Shown here: piece by piece, positions 1 to 7,188 of the stretch
Numbering within the stretch: position 1 is the first letter of the stretch
Layout: each line of letters opens with the position of its first letter
Assembly (NCBI RefSeq): GCF_013393905.1
Contig: NZ_CP040276.1
Coordinates: 186,001-250,000 of the forward strand
Origin: Nostoc sp. C052
GTDB taxonomy: Bacteria > Cyanobacteriota > Cyanobacteriia > Cyanobacteriales > Nostocaceae
Length of the DNA: 64,000 nt
Direction of reading: 5' to 3'
Program-made: the position numbers and the translations under genes
The notes under the pieces: generated by a model
The model's input: the letters and a program-made list of their open reading frames with translations, nothing else
Told to the model about the DNA's origin: nothing
The model's database searches: none

Positions 1-1075
1 TGGAGTACGCTGCTGTTTCTACAGCTTGGCGTTGCTGTTCTGAAAGCTGAATTTTACGGCTAGCAGTAAAGCGCTCAATCCAATCACGCACGCGCTCAAT
101 GTCAGTGCCAACAGGATTTTCCAAGCGTTGGCGTATCAGTTGAGCTAAATTATGTTCCGTATGAAAGTAAGTTGGCTTGTAGCAAAGTAGTGTTTTCTCT
201 TCATCCCGCTCTCTAATCAGTTCATCTGCGAGAGCCATATCTTTAATAATCATCGCAACCGCTTCTTCTGTGGGCTGATGAGATTCGGTAGTCAGCAGTT
301 TGATTACCGACTCAATCAGTTGGCTCTGTGGTAGGTAACAATGACCATCTTCGGCGGCTTCACTTAGGCAGTGGATAATCCCCGCACGGTAACGAAATTC
401 TGAGTCAGGGGCAATTCCGATATTCCGTGCAATCTTGTCAGCAGTTAGGAAACCAATACCGTAGATGTCGGCTGCTAACTGGTAGGGATTTTTGGTAACA
501 GTGGCGATCGCTTCATCCTTATATTGCTTGTAAATCTTTACAGCATAAGTGGTAGAAACGCCATGCCCCTGGAGAAATACCATTACTTCTTTGATGGCTT
601 TTTGAGTTTCCCAGGCGTTTTTGATTAAAGTAATCCGCTTTTTAGCGATGCCCTGAACTTCAATTAATCGCTCGATTTGGTTTTCGATGATGTCCAGGGT
701 TTCTAGTCCGAAGTGGGCAACAATCCGTCTTGCTGTGACTGGGCCAACACCTTTAATCAGCCCACTACCCAAGTATTTTTCAATTCCAGTGAGAGTAGCT
801 GGTTTGGTTTCTTTGTAGTTGACTACTTGGAACTGGGGGCCAAATTGTGGATGGTCACGCCAGAAACCAGTTAGTTGTAAAGTCTGCCCTGGCTGAATAT
901 TGGCGAAGCTGCCGACAATTGTTGTGAGTTCGGTACTACGTGGGCGAGTCAATCTTGCCACGGTGTAGCCTGACTCAGCAGAGTAAAAAGTTAAACGTTC
1001 TACGACTCCGGTGATTGTTTCGTTTTGAGGAAAGGCGCTTACTTGTTGAGGGGCAAGATTAGGAGGAGTGGACAT
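1..1075 (-). CDS. recD2: RecD2-like DNA helicase, N-terminal part (runs off the window)
   Basis: The minus strand reads open from ATG at 1075 to the window edge, giving about 358 residues. The visible part matches the N-terminal region of RecD2/TraA-type superfamily 1B helicases, 5'-to-3' enzymes of DNA repair or plasmid processing. An OB-like start (MSTPPNLAPQQVSAFPQNE, then GVVERLTFYSAESGYTVARL) is followed by helix-hairpin-helix segments (GIEKYLGSGLIKGVGPVTA; IEVQGIAKKRI; IYGIGFLTADKIA). The fragment ends at a Q-motif-like LSEQQRQAV, so Walker A would lie just outside. AGGAGG sits close upstream of the start. The family is clear; whether the gene is intact cannot be seen. Confidence 0.85.
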   Translation of the reverse strand, partial: MSTPPNLAPQQVSAFPQNETITGVVERLTFYSAESGYTVARLTRPRSTELTTIVGSFANIQPGQTLQLTGFWRDHPQFGPQFQVVNYKETKPATLTGIEKYLGSGLIKGVGPVTARRIVAHFGLETLDIIENQIERLIEVQGIAKKRITLIKNAWETQKAIKEVMVFLQGHGVSTTYAVKIYKQYKDEAIATVTKNPYQLAADIYGIGFLTADKIARNIGIAPDSEFRYRAGIIHCLSEAAEDGHCYLPQSQLIESVIKLLTTESHQPTEEAVAMIIKDMALADELIRERDEEKTLLCYKPTYFHTEHNLAQLIRQRLENPVGTDIERVRDWIERFTASRKIQLSEQQRQAVETAAYS

Positions 1076-1103
1076 TGCTTATGATCCGATGCCGCAGACT
1101 ATT

Positions 1104-1171
1104 ATAGTACTGGGATTCAGTTCAATCATAGTACATAAATACTATACTCTTTTGAGATTACAATAATAGTA
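1104..1171. promoter_or_regulatory. ATAGTA repeats with a perfect ATAGTA-N6-TACTAT palindrome
   Basis: ATAGTA occurs at 1104-1109, 1128-1133 and 1166-1171. The middle copy pairs with TACTAT at 1140-1145, an inverted repeat with a 6-bp spacer. It lies in the 214-bp gap upstream of the RecD2-like gene and downstream of parB, so it could be an operator for recD2 or a plasmid-protein binding site. The function is inferred from position and symmetry only. Confidence 0.4.
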
Positions 1172-1289
1172 TGATAAAGTCGAAAATGCTGCTTCGCTTC
1201 ACCATACGATGACTACGAGCGCAAGCTATGCAAGCTACGCCTCAAAGGTTGGTAAGGAGAGTGAAATATGTTGTAAAAAACCATAGATT

Positions 1290-2243
1290 TTACTCTAATA
1301 AAGCTTCAATTTGCCCTAACAACTTATCTAAAACTTTTGCTTTATTAGGATCTTCCCAGATTTTAGCTTGCTTAACTCGCTGATAGGCTTCCTTCATCCG
1401 ATTAGGAAGGATATTCGGCTGAGAAGACTTAGGAGGTTGAACTGATTGAATGTAACTTTTGATATCTCTAACTGAAAGATTTTCTTCAATAGTTTTCACT
1501 AGAAGTTGATGTCGCTGATCTTTGTCTTTCAATTGAGCGATGATACGAGCTTTGGTATATTCTAGTTGTCCTTGGCGCAAAGTTTCTAGAACATCTTTAG
1601 GTAAATTTAGTAAAGGTAGGCGATGACTACGAAAACTGTCTGGAGTCAACCTACCTATTACTGAAAATATCTTTTCTACCATTTCCCATTGGTTACGAAC
1701 AACGTTGTTCGTAGTTTCTGTTTTTTGCTTTTGTCGGTTAGCAATATGATTGAGTAGGGAAATAACTTCTCCTTGAGAGCATTCCAAGCGGATAGATAGC
1801 AGTTGCAAAATAGCTTCAGTTTCCTCAACCGGATTTAAATCTTCCCGTTGCAAATTTTCGAGGAGGGCGACTTGGAAAGCATCTTGGTCATTGAGATGGC
1901 GGATAATAACCGGAACTTGCTCCATTCCAAGAGTTTGAGCCGCACGGTAGCGACGTTCACCAGCAATCAATTCATAATTATCGGATTCTAACGGTCGGAC
2001 AAGCAGTGGCTGCAAGATGCCATGTTCACGAATAGAAGCAACTAGGCTTTCCATTCCTTGAATTGAAAAATAACGCCGAGGCTGATGAGCAGCTAGGTGA
2101 ATTTGAGTTATTAATAAAGATTGTTCAATAGATTCGTTTTTCGAGAGTTGAGGATTATTGGTAACTCCTACTAAGTCAAGGAATTGTCTGGTTTTATTCG
2201 GGAATTCCATTTCATCTGCCATTGACAAGCGCCGCTTCGCCAT
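1290..2243 (-). CDS. parB: ParB/Spo0J-family partition protein
   Basis: 317 residues from ATG at 2243. This start has AGGAG 7 nt upstream and follows the parA stop directly, so it is preferred over an in-frame start at 2291 that would overlap parA by 47 bp. The N-terminal CTP-binding ParB fold is evident: a GERRYRAA motif, and ENLQREDLNPVEETEAI, which matches the family's second nucleotide motif. A helix-turn-helix region follows, interrupted by a longer linker, and the C-terminal ~50 residues are charged as in ParB dimerisation domains. It should bind a parS-like site, load as a CTP-dependent clamp and stimulate the upstream ParA ATPase. The parS site was not identified. Confidence 0.92.
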   Translation of the reverse strand: MAKRRLSMADEMEFPNKTRQFLDLVGVTNNPQLSKNESIEQSLLITQIHLAAHQPRRYFSIQGMESLVASIREHGILQPLLVRPLESDNYELIAGERRYRAAQTLGMEQVPVIIRHLNDQDAFQVALLENLQREDLNPVEETEAILQLLSIRLECSQGEVISLLNHIANRQKQKTETTNNVVRNQWEMVEKIFSVIGRLTPDSFRSHRLPLLNLPKDVLETLRQGQLEYTKARIIAQLKDKDQRHQLLVKTIEENLSVRDIKSYIQSVQPPKSSQPNILPNRMKEAYQRVKQAKIWEDPNKAKVLDKLLGQIEALLE

Positions 2244-2244
2244 A

Positions 2245-2997
2245 TTACTCCTGTTCTGCCATTTCCCTGGCGATTTCTTGATAAGGTTCAATCAATTTTC
2301 TTTCTGTGGTATATCGATGAATTGGTTGACGCGCCAAGTTGGACTCTGGAAACTGAACAGACTTAGGAACTGGTTCAAAAATTTTGACCCCAGGAAGTTT
2401 AGTTTTAAGAGTTTTGAGAGCATCTTGGGTCGTGAGTGTACGGTCTGCCATTGTAGGCAAGACTCCTAAAATTTGCAAATTGGGGTGAGTGTCTTCATCA
2501 CGAAGACTTTCGATAGTTTCCAATAATTGTCGTAAGCCTTCTAAAGCAAAAAACTGACATTGAACGGGGATCAAGACTGCATCTGCTGCCATTAGTGCAT
2601 TTAGAGTCAGCATACCTAAGCTAGGTGGGCAATCAATGAGGATATGAGCAAATTCTTGCCGTAAAGGATTCAACTTCTTTCTCAGGATTCGGCTATTATC
2701 TGCCGAGGTCAAAATTTGCTTTTCTCCAGATGCAAGAGATATGTCAGCCGGAATCAGCTTGATTCCGTACTCGGTGTCAATAATAGTTTCAGATGCGCTC
2801 TGTTTACGATCTGTAAGTACTTCATAAGCAGTCTTCTGCCCTGGCTGAATCTTGATTCCTAGACCCGTGGTTAAATTACCTTGGGGATCAAAGTCAACTA
2901 CAAGGCAGGAGGAACTTTCTGCCAGCAATCCACTTAGTGCGATAGTAGAGGTTGTCTTGGCTACTCCTCCCTTTTGATTAGTAACTGCGATAATCAT
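2245..2997 (-). CDS. parA: ParA-family partition ATPase
   Basis: 250 residues. It has the deviant Walker A motif KGGVAKTT near the N-terminus (residues 9-16), VVDFDPQGN (A' motif) and ILIDCPPSLG (Walker B). The length matches short plasmid (type Ib) or chromosomal ParA proteins that lack an N-terminal DNA-binding extension. It is a nucleoid-binding ATPase that moves ParB-bound plasmid copies apart. The parB ATG begins one base after its stop, so the pair is almost certainly one translationally coupled operon. The start sits in an AT-rich context without a strong ribosome site. Confidence 0.95.
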   Translation of the reverse strand: MIIAVTNQKGGVAKTTSTIALSGLLAESSSCLVVDFDPQGNLTTGLGIKIQPGQKTAYEVLTDRKQSASETIIDTEYGIKLIPADISLASGEKQILTSADNSRILRKKLNPLRQEFAHILIDCPPSLGMLTLNALMAADAVLIPVQCQFFALEGLRQLLETIESLRDEDTHPNLQILGVLPTMADRTLTTQDALKTLKTKLPGVKIFEPVPKSVQFPESNLARQPIHRYTTERKLIEPYQEIAREMAEQE

Positions 2998-3428
2998 ATT
3001 TTCTTAGTAGTATGCGATTTTTGATGAAAAAACATATATTAGTTACAGAATGAACTGATTCTATGACAATTTAAGTAGACCGCAAAGATTTTCACAAGTT
3101 TTACACCAAAGTAATGAAAAACTAATGCTCCAAATTGCTTGTTACCTAAAAAGCTAACTATACTTTCGTTCTGGTGATGAGGAGCGATTTAGTGAAATAA
3201 ATTGGCGGTTAAAATACACTCATTTCCCAAAGTTCAGGAAAGAAAGTTCTGATGAAGTCTACCGAGCGATCGCCCAAGCTACCTAAGCAAGAGTTAAAAC
3301 TCAACGACCAAAGCCCAAAGCTTGACCTTGTTGCTTATAAACCAGTAGAGAAATAGCAGCCAACCTCTCAGCCTGACATTACTCCCAGTGTTGATCTGCC
3401 GTCAGTTGAGCAGCCAGCCCAAGCAGAG

Positions 3429-3845
3429 GTGATACCTCTTGTAAGGTCAAAGACAAACGCTGCTGAAAAACCGCAGCATTTAGAGAAAAGTAAAGCCAAA
3501 CGTACCTCTGCTGACAAGAGAAAATCTAAATCACCGCAACAGTCCAAGCAACAGGGCCAATTGACACAAGGAGATGATGAAGAAGAGTTACCGCCAGAAC
3601 GCTGTCAACACATCCAGTTTTTGGATTGTAATTCCTCAGTGGGGCGTGTCATATTCGAGTGCTACCACTGCCAACAGGGAATAATTAGCGAATATACTGG
3701 AGAGCCAGTGATAGGAGAATACAAAGGCCATCCTTCACTAATTCAGATGAAAGTCCAATGTCCTAATTGTGAGCAGACAGCGATTAGATTAACAACAGGT
3801 CAGGTGCTTTCAACAACAGCGATTCCTTCTCCTTGGCAGCAATAA
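3429..3845 (+). CDS. Cysteine-rich hypothetical protein (longer frame interrupted by an amber codon)
   Basis: No family is recognised. From GTG 3429 the product is 138 residues: a Lys/Ser/Gln-rich basic linker, then a C-terminal domain with CQHIQFLDCN, CYHCQQG and CPNCEQ, which look like zinc-ribbon knuckles. The same frame is open upstream from ATG 3252, with a plausible ribosome site (AGGAAAG), and encodes 34 residues before TAG at 3354-3356. Coding-like sequence rich in Pro, Gln and Ser continues through to 3429. The ancestral gene therefore probably began at 3252 and is now interrupted, or a late start is used. The C-terminal domain looks intact. Confidence 0.5.
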   Translation: MIPLVRSKTNAAEKPQHLEKSKAKRTSADKRKSKSPQQSKQQGQLTQGDDEEELPPERCQHIQFLDCNSSVGRVIFECYHCQQGIISEYTGEPVIGEYKGHPSLIQMKVQCPNCEQTAIRLTTGQVLSTTAIPSPWQQ

Positions 3846-3896
3846 TGCCACACTCCCTCTTCAAGAGTGATTGGTGAAAGATATTTACGATTGATA

Positions 3897-4190
3897 ATGC
3901 AAAAGTTGAAAATTTTACCCTCAATAATAACTGCACTAACGGCACTGACACTAACTAGTTGCAGCACTACTACTGCTCAACAGTATGAAGCTACAGCACT
4001 CACCAGTTACTCCTGGCAAGTTAAATATGCCAATAACCTAACTAGTGAACCACGACCCCGCATTGAAACCTTTGCTACTACGTCGGTGCTGAATCGAAAT
4101 GGAGTAAAACCGACAGGAGCCGTTGTTGGCCCAGATGACCAAACAATTCGCAATTCGCAATTCGCAGTTCGCAATTACGGACGTAATTGA
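3897..4190 (+). CDS. Small lipoprotein, C-terminus replaced by an inserted repeat element
   Basis: 97 residues from ATG 3897 (a GTG at 3867 is possible but would bury the signal peptide). A short basic start and hydrophobic stretch lead to the lipobox LTSC, so this is a probable lipid-anchored protein of unknown role. The last ~13 codons (TIRNSQFAVRNYGRN) are read from the heptameric repeat that starts at 4144, so the natural C-terminus has been lost. A coding-like segment that could be the displaced C-terminus lies just beyond the element, at 4324-4479. Confidence 0.5.
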   Translation: MQKLKILPSIITALTALTLTSCSTTTAQQYEATALTSYSWQVKYANNLTSEPRPRIETFATTSVLNRNGVKPTGAVVGPDDQTIRNSQFAVRNYGRN

Positions 4191-4323
4191 TCATTGAGCC
4201 GTTGGGGTAGAGAGTAACTAATTTCAATTATGAAAAGAAACAAAACACATAGTATCAATATTCAAGCCTCCGCATTCATGCATGGGGTATTATTAACTGC
4301 GAATTGCGAATTGCGAATTGCAA
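4141..4323. mobile_element. MITE-like element bounded by 26-bp perfect inverted heptamer repeats
   Basis: The left arm 4144-4169 is a run of CAATTCG heptamers. The right arm 4295-4320 is its exact reverse complement over 26 bp, with about 125 bp between. ATGACC occurs on both sides (4135-4140 and 4324-4329), a possible target duplication. The element splits the lipoprotein gene. It has no coding capacity, so it would be non-autonomous if mobile. The arms resemble the STRRs of heterocystous cyanobacteria. Confidence 0.65.
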
Positions 4324-4479
4324 ATGACCTATGGAGTGGGTAATTCTCAGCAGACCCTACCTACTAATTATGATGTTTATCGGCAAGTAGTAAAAGCTTA
4401 TCCCCAAAAAATTCCTTTGGAATTGACTTTGGGTGTGAATGATAATTCAGTAGAGAAAGCTGAACCTGTAAGCAAGTAG
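4324..4479 (+). pseudogene. Probable detached C-terminal segment of the interrupted lipoprotein
   Basis: The open frame MTYGVGNSQQ...VSK has 51 codons and no ribosome site. Its composition (NYDVYRQVVKAYPQKIPLE) is protein-like. It starts exactly at the right edge of the inverted-repeat element that truncates the lipoprotein gene, so it is read as the original C-terminus. This is an inference from position. The two halves are in different frames, so excision using one ATGACC copy alone would not restore a continuous reading frame. Confidence 0.45.
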
Positions 4480-4616
4480 TAACCCACTCGTTACGTAGTC
4501 AGCAAGAAGTTAGAGTGAAAGACTGAATTGCTTTTCAACAAAAAATTGACATTAAAGTATAAATCAAAAAGTCAACGATGATCTAAATTAATTTCTGCTG
4601 CGTTGATAAAAAAGAT

Positions 4617-4790
4617 TTCAAAAATTCCTGTTGGGGGCTATATGGGGGCTACATATACCCCAACAATATATTAAGACTTTTGGGAAATTTTGACACCTAT
4701 ATAGGGTATATATAGGTGCTATATAGGGTATATTTGACTGGTTAATATTTTATACCCCATTTAGCCCCCAAGGGGTTATGATAAGCTCTT
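4617..4790. promoter_or_regulatory. Iterated TATATAGGG region, candidate centromere/operator of the actin-like gene
   Basis: The 416-bp gap before the actin-like gene contains repeated CTATAT/ATATAG and GGGGCTA/TAGCCCC motifs. The clearest are a palindrome with arms CACCTATATA (4694-4703) and TATATAGGTG (4709-4718), and a directly repeated TATATAGGGTATAT starting near 4698 and 4721. Repeat clusters immediately upstream of parM genes usually act as parC centromere and autoregulatory operator. The rest of the gap is AT-rich without other recognisable features. Confidence 0.45.
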
Positions 4791-4895
4791 GAGTTGGGAA
4801 AATAAGGATGAAGTTATTTTATTCTTCTTTTTCTTGTTCTGGTAAATCACTTGAACAGATAACTTTCACAAATTAAAGTGTATTACTTGGAGCCT

Positions 4896-5855
4896 ATGTC
4901 AAGCATTCACACCTTACAAAAAATTTTTCCTGCGGGTTTCGATAACGGTTACGGAAGTCTCAAACTTTTAGTCGAAGGCTTTGAAGTAGTTCGTGTCCCC
5001 AGCTATATAACTAATGCCGAAATGGAAGATGTTCCAGGGCGTGTAGTTTTTAACGGTAGTGCTTATACAGTTGGAGAGTCAGCTTACCGGACAGGGAATT
5101 ATTTTGACCGTAACACAGACAATAATGAAAATAAAGTCAACAACGCATTATTGACTTTATTGGGTGCATTGGCGCATCTACCACACCGTAAAGCTTGGCA
5201 CTTAAAATTAGTCGTCAGCTTACATGATGTTGGTCTGGCTGAAGAATTACAAAAAGTACTCAATGGAGAATATCAGCCAATACTTGCTGGCAAGCAATCA
5301 GAAGTAAAAGTAGAAGTCTTGAAAGTTGTACTAGAGGGTATGGGTGCATTGTTTGGGCATCCACTACCGAAAAAATTAACCATTTTAGACTTTGGCAATG
5401 GTACGACCCTGTATTCTCGTTACAACCGGGGTCAACGAGAAGTTCACACCGCCTACCCCATCGGTGTAGAAGTTCTCATCGATGATATCTCCCAAAAGAT
5501 GAAGCATTTGAATGGCGGGAAAATCGGAGATCCATCCAAAATCCGATTTTGTTTGGAAATGGGGCATACCCGATACAGCCGTGACATCGATATTAAAGAT
5601 ATATACAGTGCTTCTTTAAAAGATTGGTATGAAAAATACTTGAAGAAAGTGGTGAATCTCACATTGGATGCCAAGCACCAAGGTGATGAAATCTGGGCGA
5701 TAGGTGGAGGCTGCCTTTTACCAGGATTTAAAAAATTGTTAGAGAAGAACGGTTTCAAGATTCTCGACAATCCGGTGGAAGCCAATGTCTTTGGGCTTTT
5801 AGAGATGGCAAAAGCCATCAGCAGCAAGAATCCAGCATCTACATCTATTAAGTGA
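4896..5855 (+). CDS. Actin-like ATPase (ParM/StbA-type plasmid segregation protein)
   Basis: 319 residues from ATG 4896, preferred over an in-frame GTG at 4878; GGAG lies a few bases upstream. Actin-fold signatures appear in order: phosphate-1 motif FDNGYGSLK near the N-terminus, phosphate-2 motif LDFGNGTTLYSRY in the middle, and the adenosine motif AIGGGCLLPGF near residue 277. The length matches ParM/Alp proteins. It should polymerise with ATP into filaments that push plasmid copies apart, coupled to DNA by a small adaptor. The next gene overlaps its stop and is the natural candidate for that adaptor; the repeat cluster upstream would be the centromere. Confidence 0.85.
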   Translation: MSSIHTLQKIFPAGFDNGYGSLKLLVEGFEVVRVPSYITNAEMEDVPGRVVFNGSAYTVGESAYRTGNYFDRNTDNNENKVNNALLTLLGALAHLPHRKAWHLKLVVSLHDVGLAEELQKVLNGEYQPILAGKQSEVKVEVLKVVLEGMGALFGHPLPKKLTILDFGNGTTLYSRYNRGQREVHTAYPIGVEVLIDDISQKMKHLNGGKIGDPSKIRFCLEMGHTRYSRDIDIKDIYSASLKDWYEKYLKKVVNLTLDAKHQGDEIWAIGGGCLLPGFKKLLEKNGFKILDNPVEANVFGLLEMAKAISSKNPASTSIK

Positions 5856-5860
5856 TCGCA

Positions 5861-6151
5861 ATGGCAGACAAACTTGACTTAACCCCAGAAAAAGTTCGGA
5901 TCAAAGATAGCTACCGAGAGCGGATATTTGCAGAATCACAGCAACTTGGCAAGAGTTACCTGGAGACGCTCTACTTTATCATTGATTGCTATTTTGCTTT
6001 CAGAAAGGGTGCATTTCCCACACAACAAGTAGCTTTTACGCCAATTAATACTGAAGATTACAAACTCCCTTCAAGGACTGCAACTCCATTTGCAGAAGAG
6101 GAAGAAGAAAATTCTGATGGTGAAACATTCAGTCTTGACTTTGATTTATAA
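5861..6151 (+). CDS. Small protein coupled to the actin-like gene, possible ParR-type adaptor
   Basis: 96 residues from ATG 5861. A GTG at 5852 overlapping the stop of the actin-like gene is an alternative and would give tight translational coupling. The N-terminal half (LTPEKVRIKDSYRERIF, then a helical stretch to YFAFRKG) is basic and helical, and the C-terminus is acidic (EEEEENSDGE). This split fits ParR proteins, whose N-terminus binds centromere DNA and whose acidic C-terminus binds the filament. There is no recognisable sequence signature; the assignment rests on gene order and charge pattern. Confidence 0.65.
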   Translation: MADKLDLTPEKVRIKDSYRERIFAESQQLGKSYLETLYFIIDCYFAFRKGAFPTQQVAFTPINTEDYKLPSRTATPFAEEEEENSDGETFSLDFDL

Positions 6152-6296
6152 TCTTTGTGGCAGGGTAATTCCAGTATCTTTCCCTCTAGCAGAATTACAA
6201 GAACTGCACAAAAGCCTCTTTGAACAAAGACTTGAGTCTATAATGCCAGGTTTACTGATTTTTGGAGATAAACCCCTGCAAGAATATGCCAGTTAA
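6141..6296 (+). CDS. Small hypothetical protein overlapping both neighbours
   Basis: 51 codons from TTG 6141, which overlaps the end of the preceding gene; the stop at 6294-6296 overlaps the next start at 6286. The peptide VIPVSFPLAELQELHKSLFEQRLESIMPGL is protein-like and unlike typical out-of-frame sequence. Consecutive overlaps suggest a coupled chain with the actin-like operon. There is no known family and no strong ribosome site, so this is tentative. Confidence 0.35.
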   Translation: MIYNLCGRVIPVSFPLAELQELHKSLFEQRLESIMPGLLIFGDKPLQEYAS

Positions 6297-6507
6297 TTTA
6301 ATTATTTTAGTTGCGGCAGTGATTGTCGCTTTGTTAATTTTCAGGGCATTACTAGATTTATTAAAGACATTCCTCAGTACAGCAATCGCAATTGTTGTCA
6401 TCGTGATTATCTTGAAGGTTTTAGGATTTAGTCCACAAGACTTGATGCACGAAATTGCTAACTTACCTCAAATTATCAACCATTTGCTCAGTGGGAAGAA
6501 GTATTGA
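6286..6507 (+). CDS. Small hydrophobic membrane protein
   Basis: 73 residues from ATG 6286, which lies within the last codons of the preceding small ORF. Two membrane segments are visible (LIILVAAVIVALLIF and FLSTAIAIVVIVIILKVL), followed by a short amphipathic tail ending in SGKKY. No family is recognised. The overlap with the upstream frame suggests expression as the last gene of the actin-like operon. Confidence 0.55.
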   Translation: MPVNLIILVAAVIVALLIFRALLDLLKTFLSTAIAIVVIVIILKVLGFSPQDLMHEIANLPQIINHLLSGKKY

Positions 6508-6612
6508 AGAAGTCAGAAGGCAGTTCTTGTAGAGGGGAGAAGGAACAAGTAATTTTTGAGATTCAGACTCCTCCCAATACTACTCGCTTTGTGCATTTTG
6601 AACTCATAATTT

Positions 6613-6675
6613 GGTTTTTGGGGTTGGGTTAAAGGTTTTTTCTTTCCCTTTTCCCCAAACCTTTTCCCAAAAACC
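6613..6675. repeat. Imperfect long inverted repeat (GGTTTTTGGG / CCCAAAAACC)
   Basis: The outer arms 6613-6622 and 6666-6675 are perfectly complementary over 10 bp, and inner arms AAAGGTTT (6631-6638) and AAACCTTT (6657-6664) add a second stem. The hairpin lies in the 287-bp gap between two plus-strand genes. It may act as a terminator-like structure or be another member of the inverted heptamer-repeat elements in this window. Confidence 0.5.
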
Positions 6676-6732
6676 CGACAAGTATTGATATAACTACTAC
6701 TTTCAATTGGGTATAACCCGTATGGTCTATGG

Positions 6733-6761
6733 CTTTAAGTCACTTTTGGAGATTTTATAAT
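6733..6761 (+). promoter_or_regulatory. Candidate promoter of the RemA-like gene
   Basis: TATAAT at 6756-6761 lies about 34 bp upstream of the ATG at 6795. The -35 region (around 6733-6738) is poor, so this is only a -10 match in a plausible place. Confidence 0.3.
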
Positions 6762-6794
6762 ATAAGTAAGCTTTAAAAATTAGGCTTCAACTAT

Positions 6795-7151
6795 ATGAAA
6801 ATACTCTCATCAGAGCTAGTCCATTTAGGATTTGGAAAATATGTGCGTTCTGACCAAGTAACGGCAGTTATACCAATAGAAGAAGAACGAGGTCCTGGGC
6901 GACGAACCTTTGTTCACATTCAAGGGCAAAGCGATCCAATTATCGCCTCTCGTGCTGAAGATACCATTGTACGTGATTTAGTACAGGAGCCACGCGAAGT
7001 TACCCAAGCACGGCAGCAGCAAGAAATTCTTCAAGATTTATTGGTAAATTTAGGTAATGTTAATTCGACTGTGCGTAGAATTAACCGTGATGAAGGCAGT
7101 TTGGATCTTGACCTGTTAGAGCGACGAATTAAGCAAGTCCTTGAAAATTAA
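6795..7151 (+). CDS. RemA-like (DUF370) regulatory protein
   Basis: 118 residues. The N-terminal ~65 residues match the RemA/DUF370 pattern: a beta-rich start (KILSSELVHLGFGKYVRSDQVTAVIP) followed by the invariant-type basic segment ERGPGRRTFVHI and SRAEDTIVRDLV. RemA proteins form rings that bind DNA and activate matrix and osmoprotection genes in Bacillus; cyanobacterial copies are of unknown target. The C-terminal ~50 residues (Gln- and Arg-rich, helical) extend beyond the usual ~90-residue length. The next gene follows after 37 bp in the same direction, so the two may be cotranscribed. Confidence 0.75.
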   Translation: MKILSSELVHLGFGKYVRSDQVTAVIPIEEERGPGRRTFVHIQGQSDPIIASRAEDTIVRDLVQEPREVTQARQQQEILQDLLVNLGNVNSTVRRINRDEGSLDLDLLERRIKQVLEN

Positions 7152-7188
7152 TTGCAGAAATCAGCAAACTAAATAACGGAGAAAGATA

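Noticed and set aside
2158..2469. Plus-strand frame across the parA/parB junction
   Set aside because: Antisense to two well-supported genes, with no family match.
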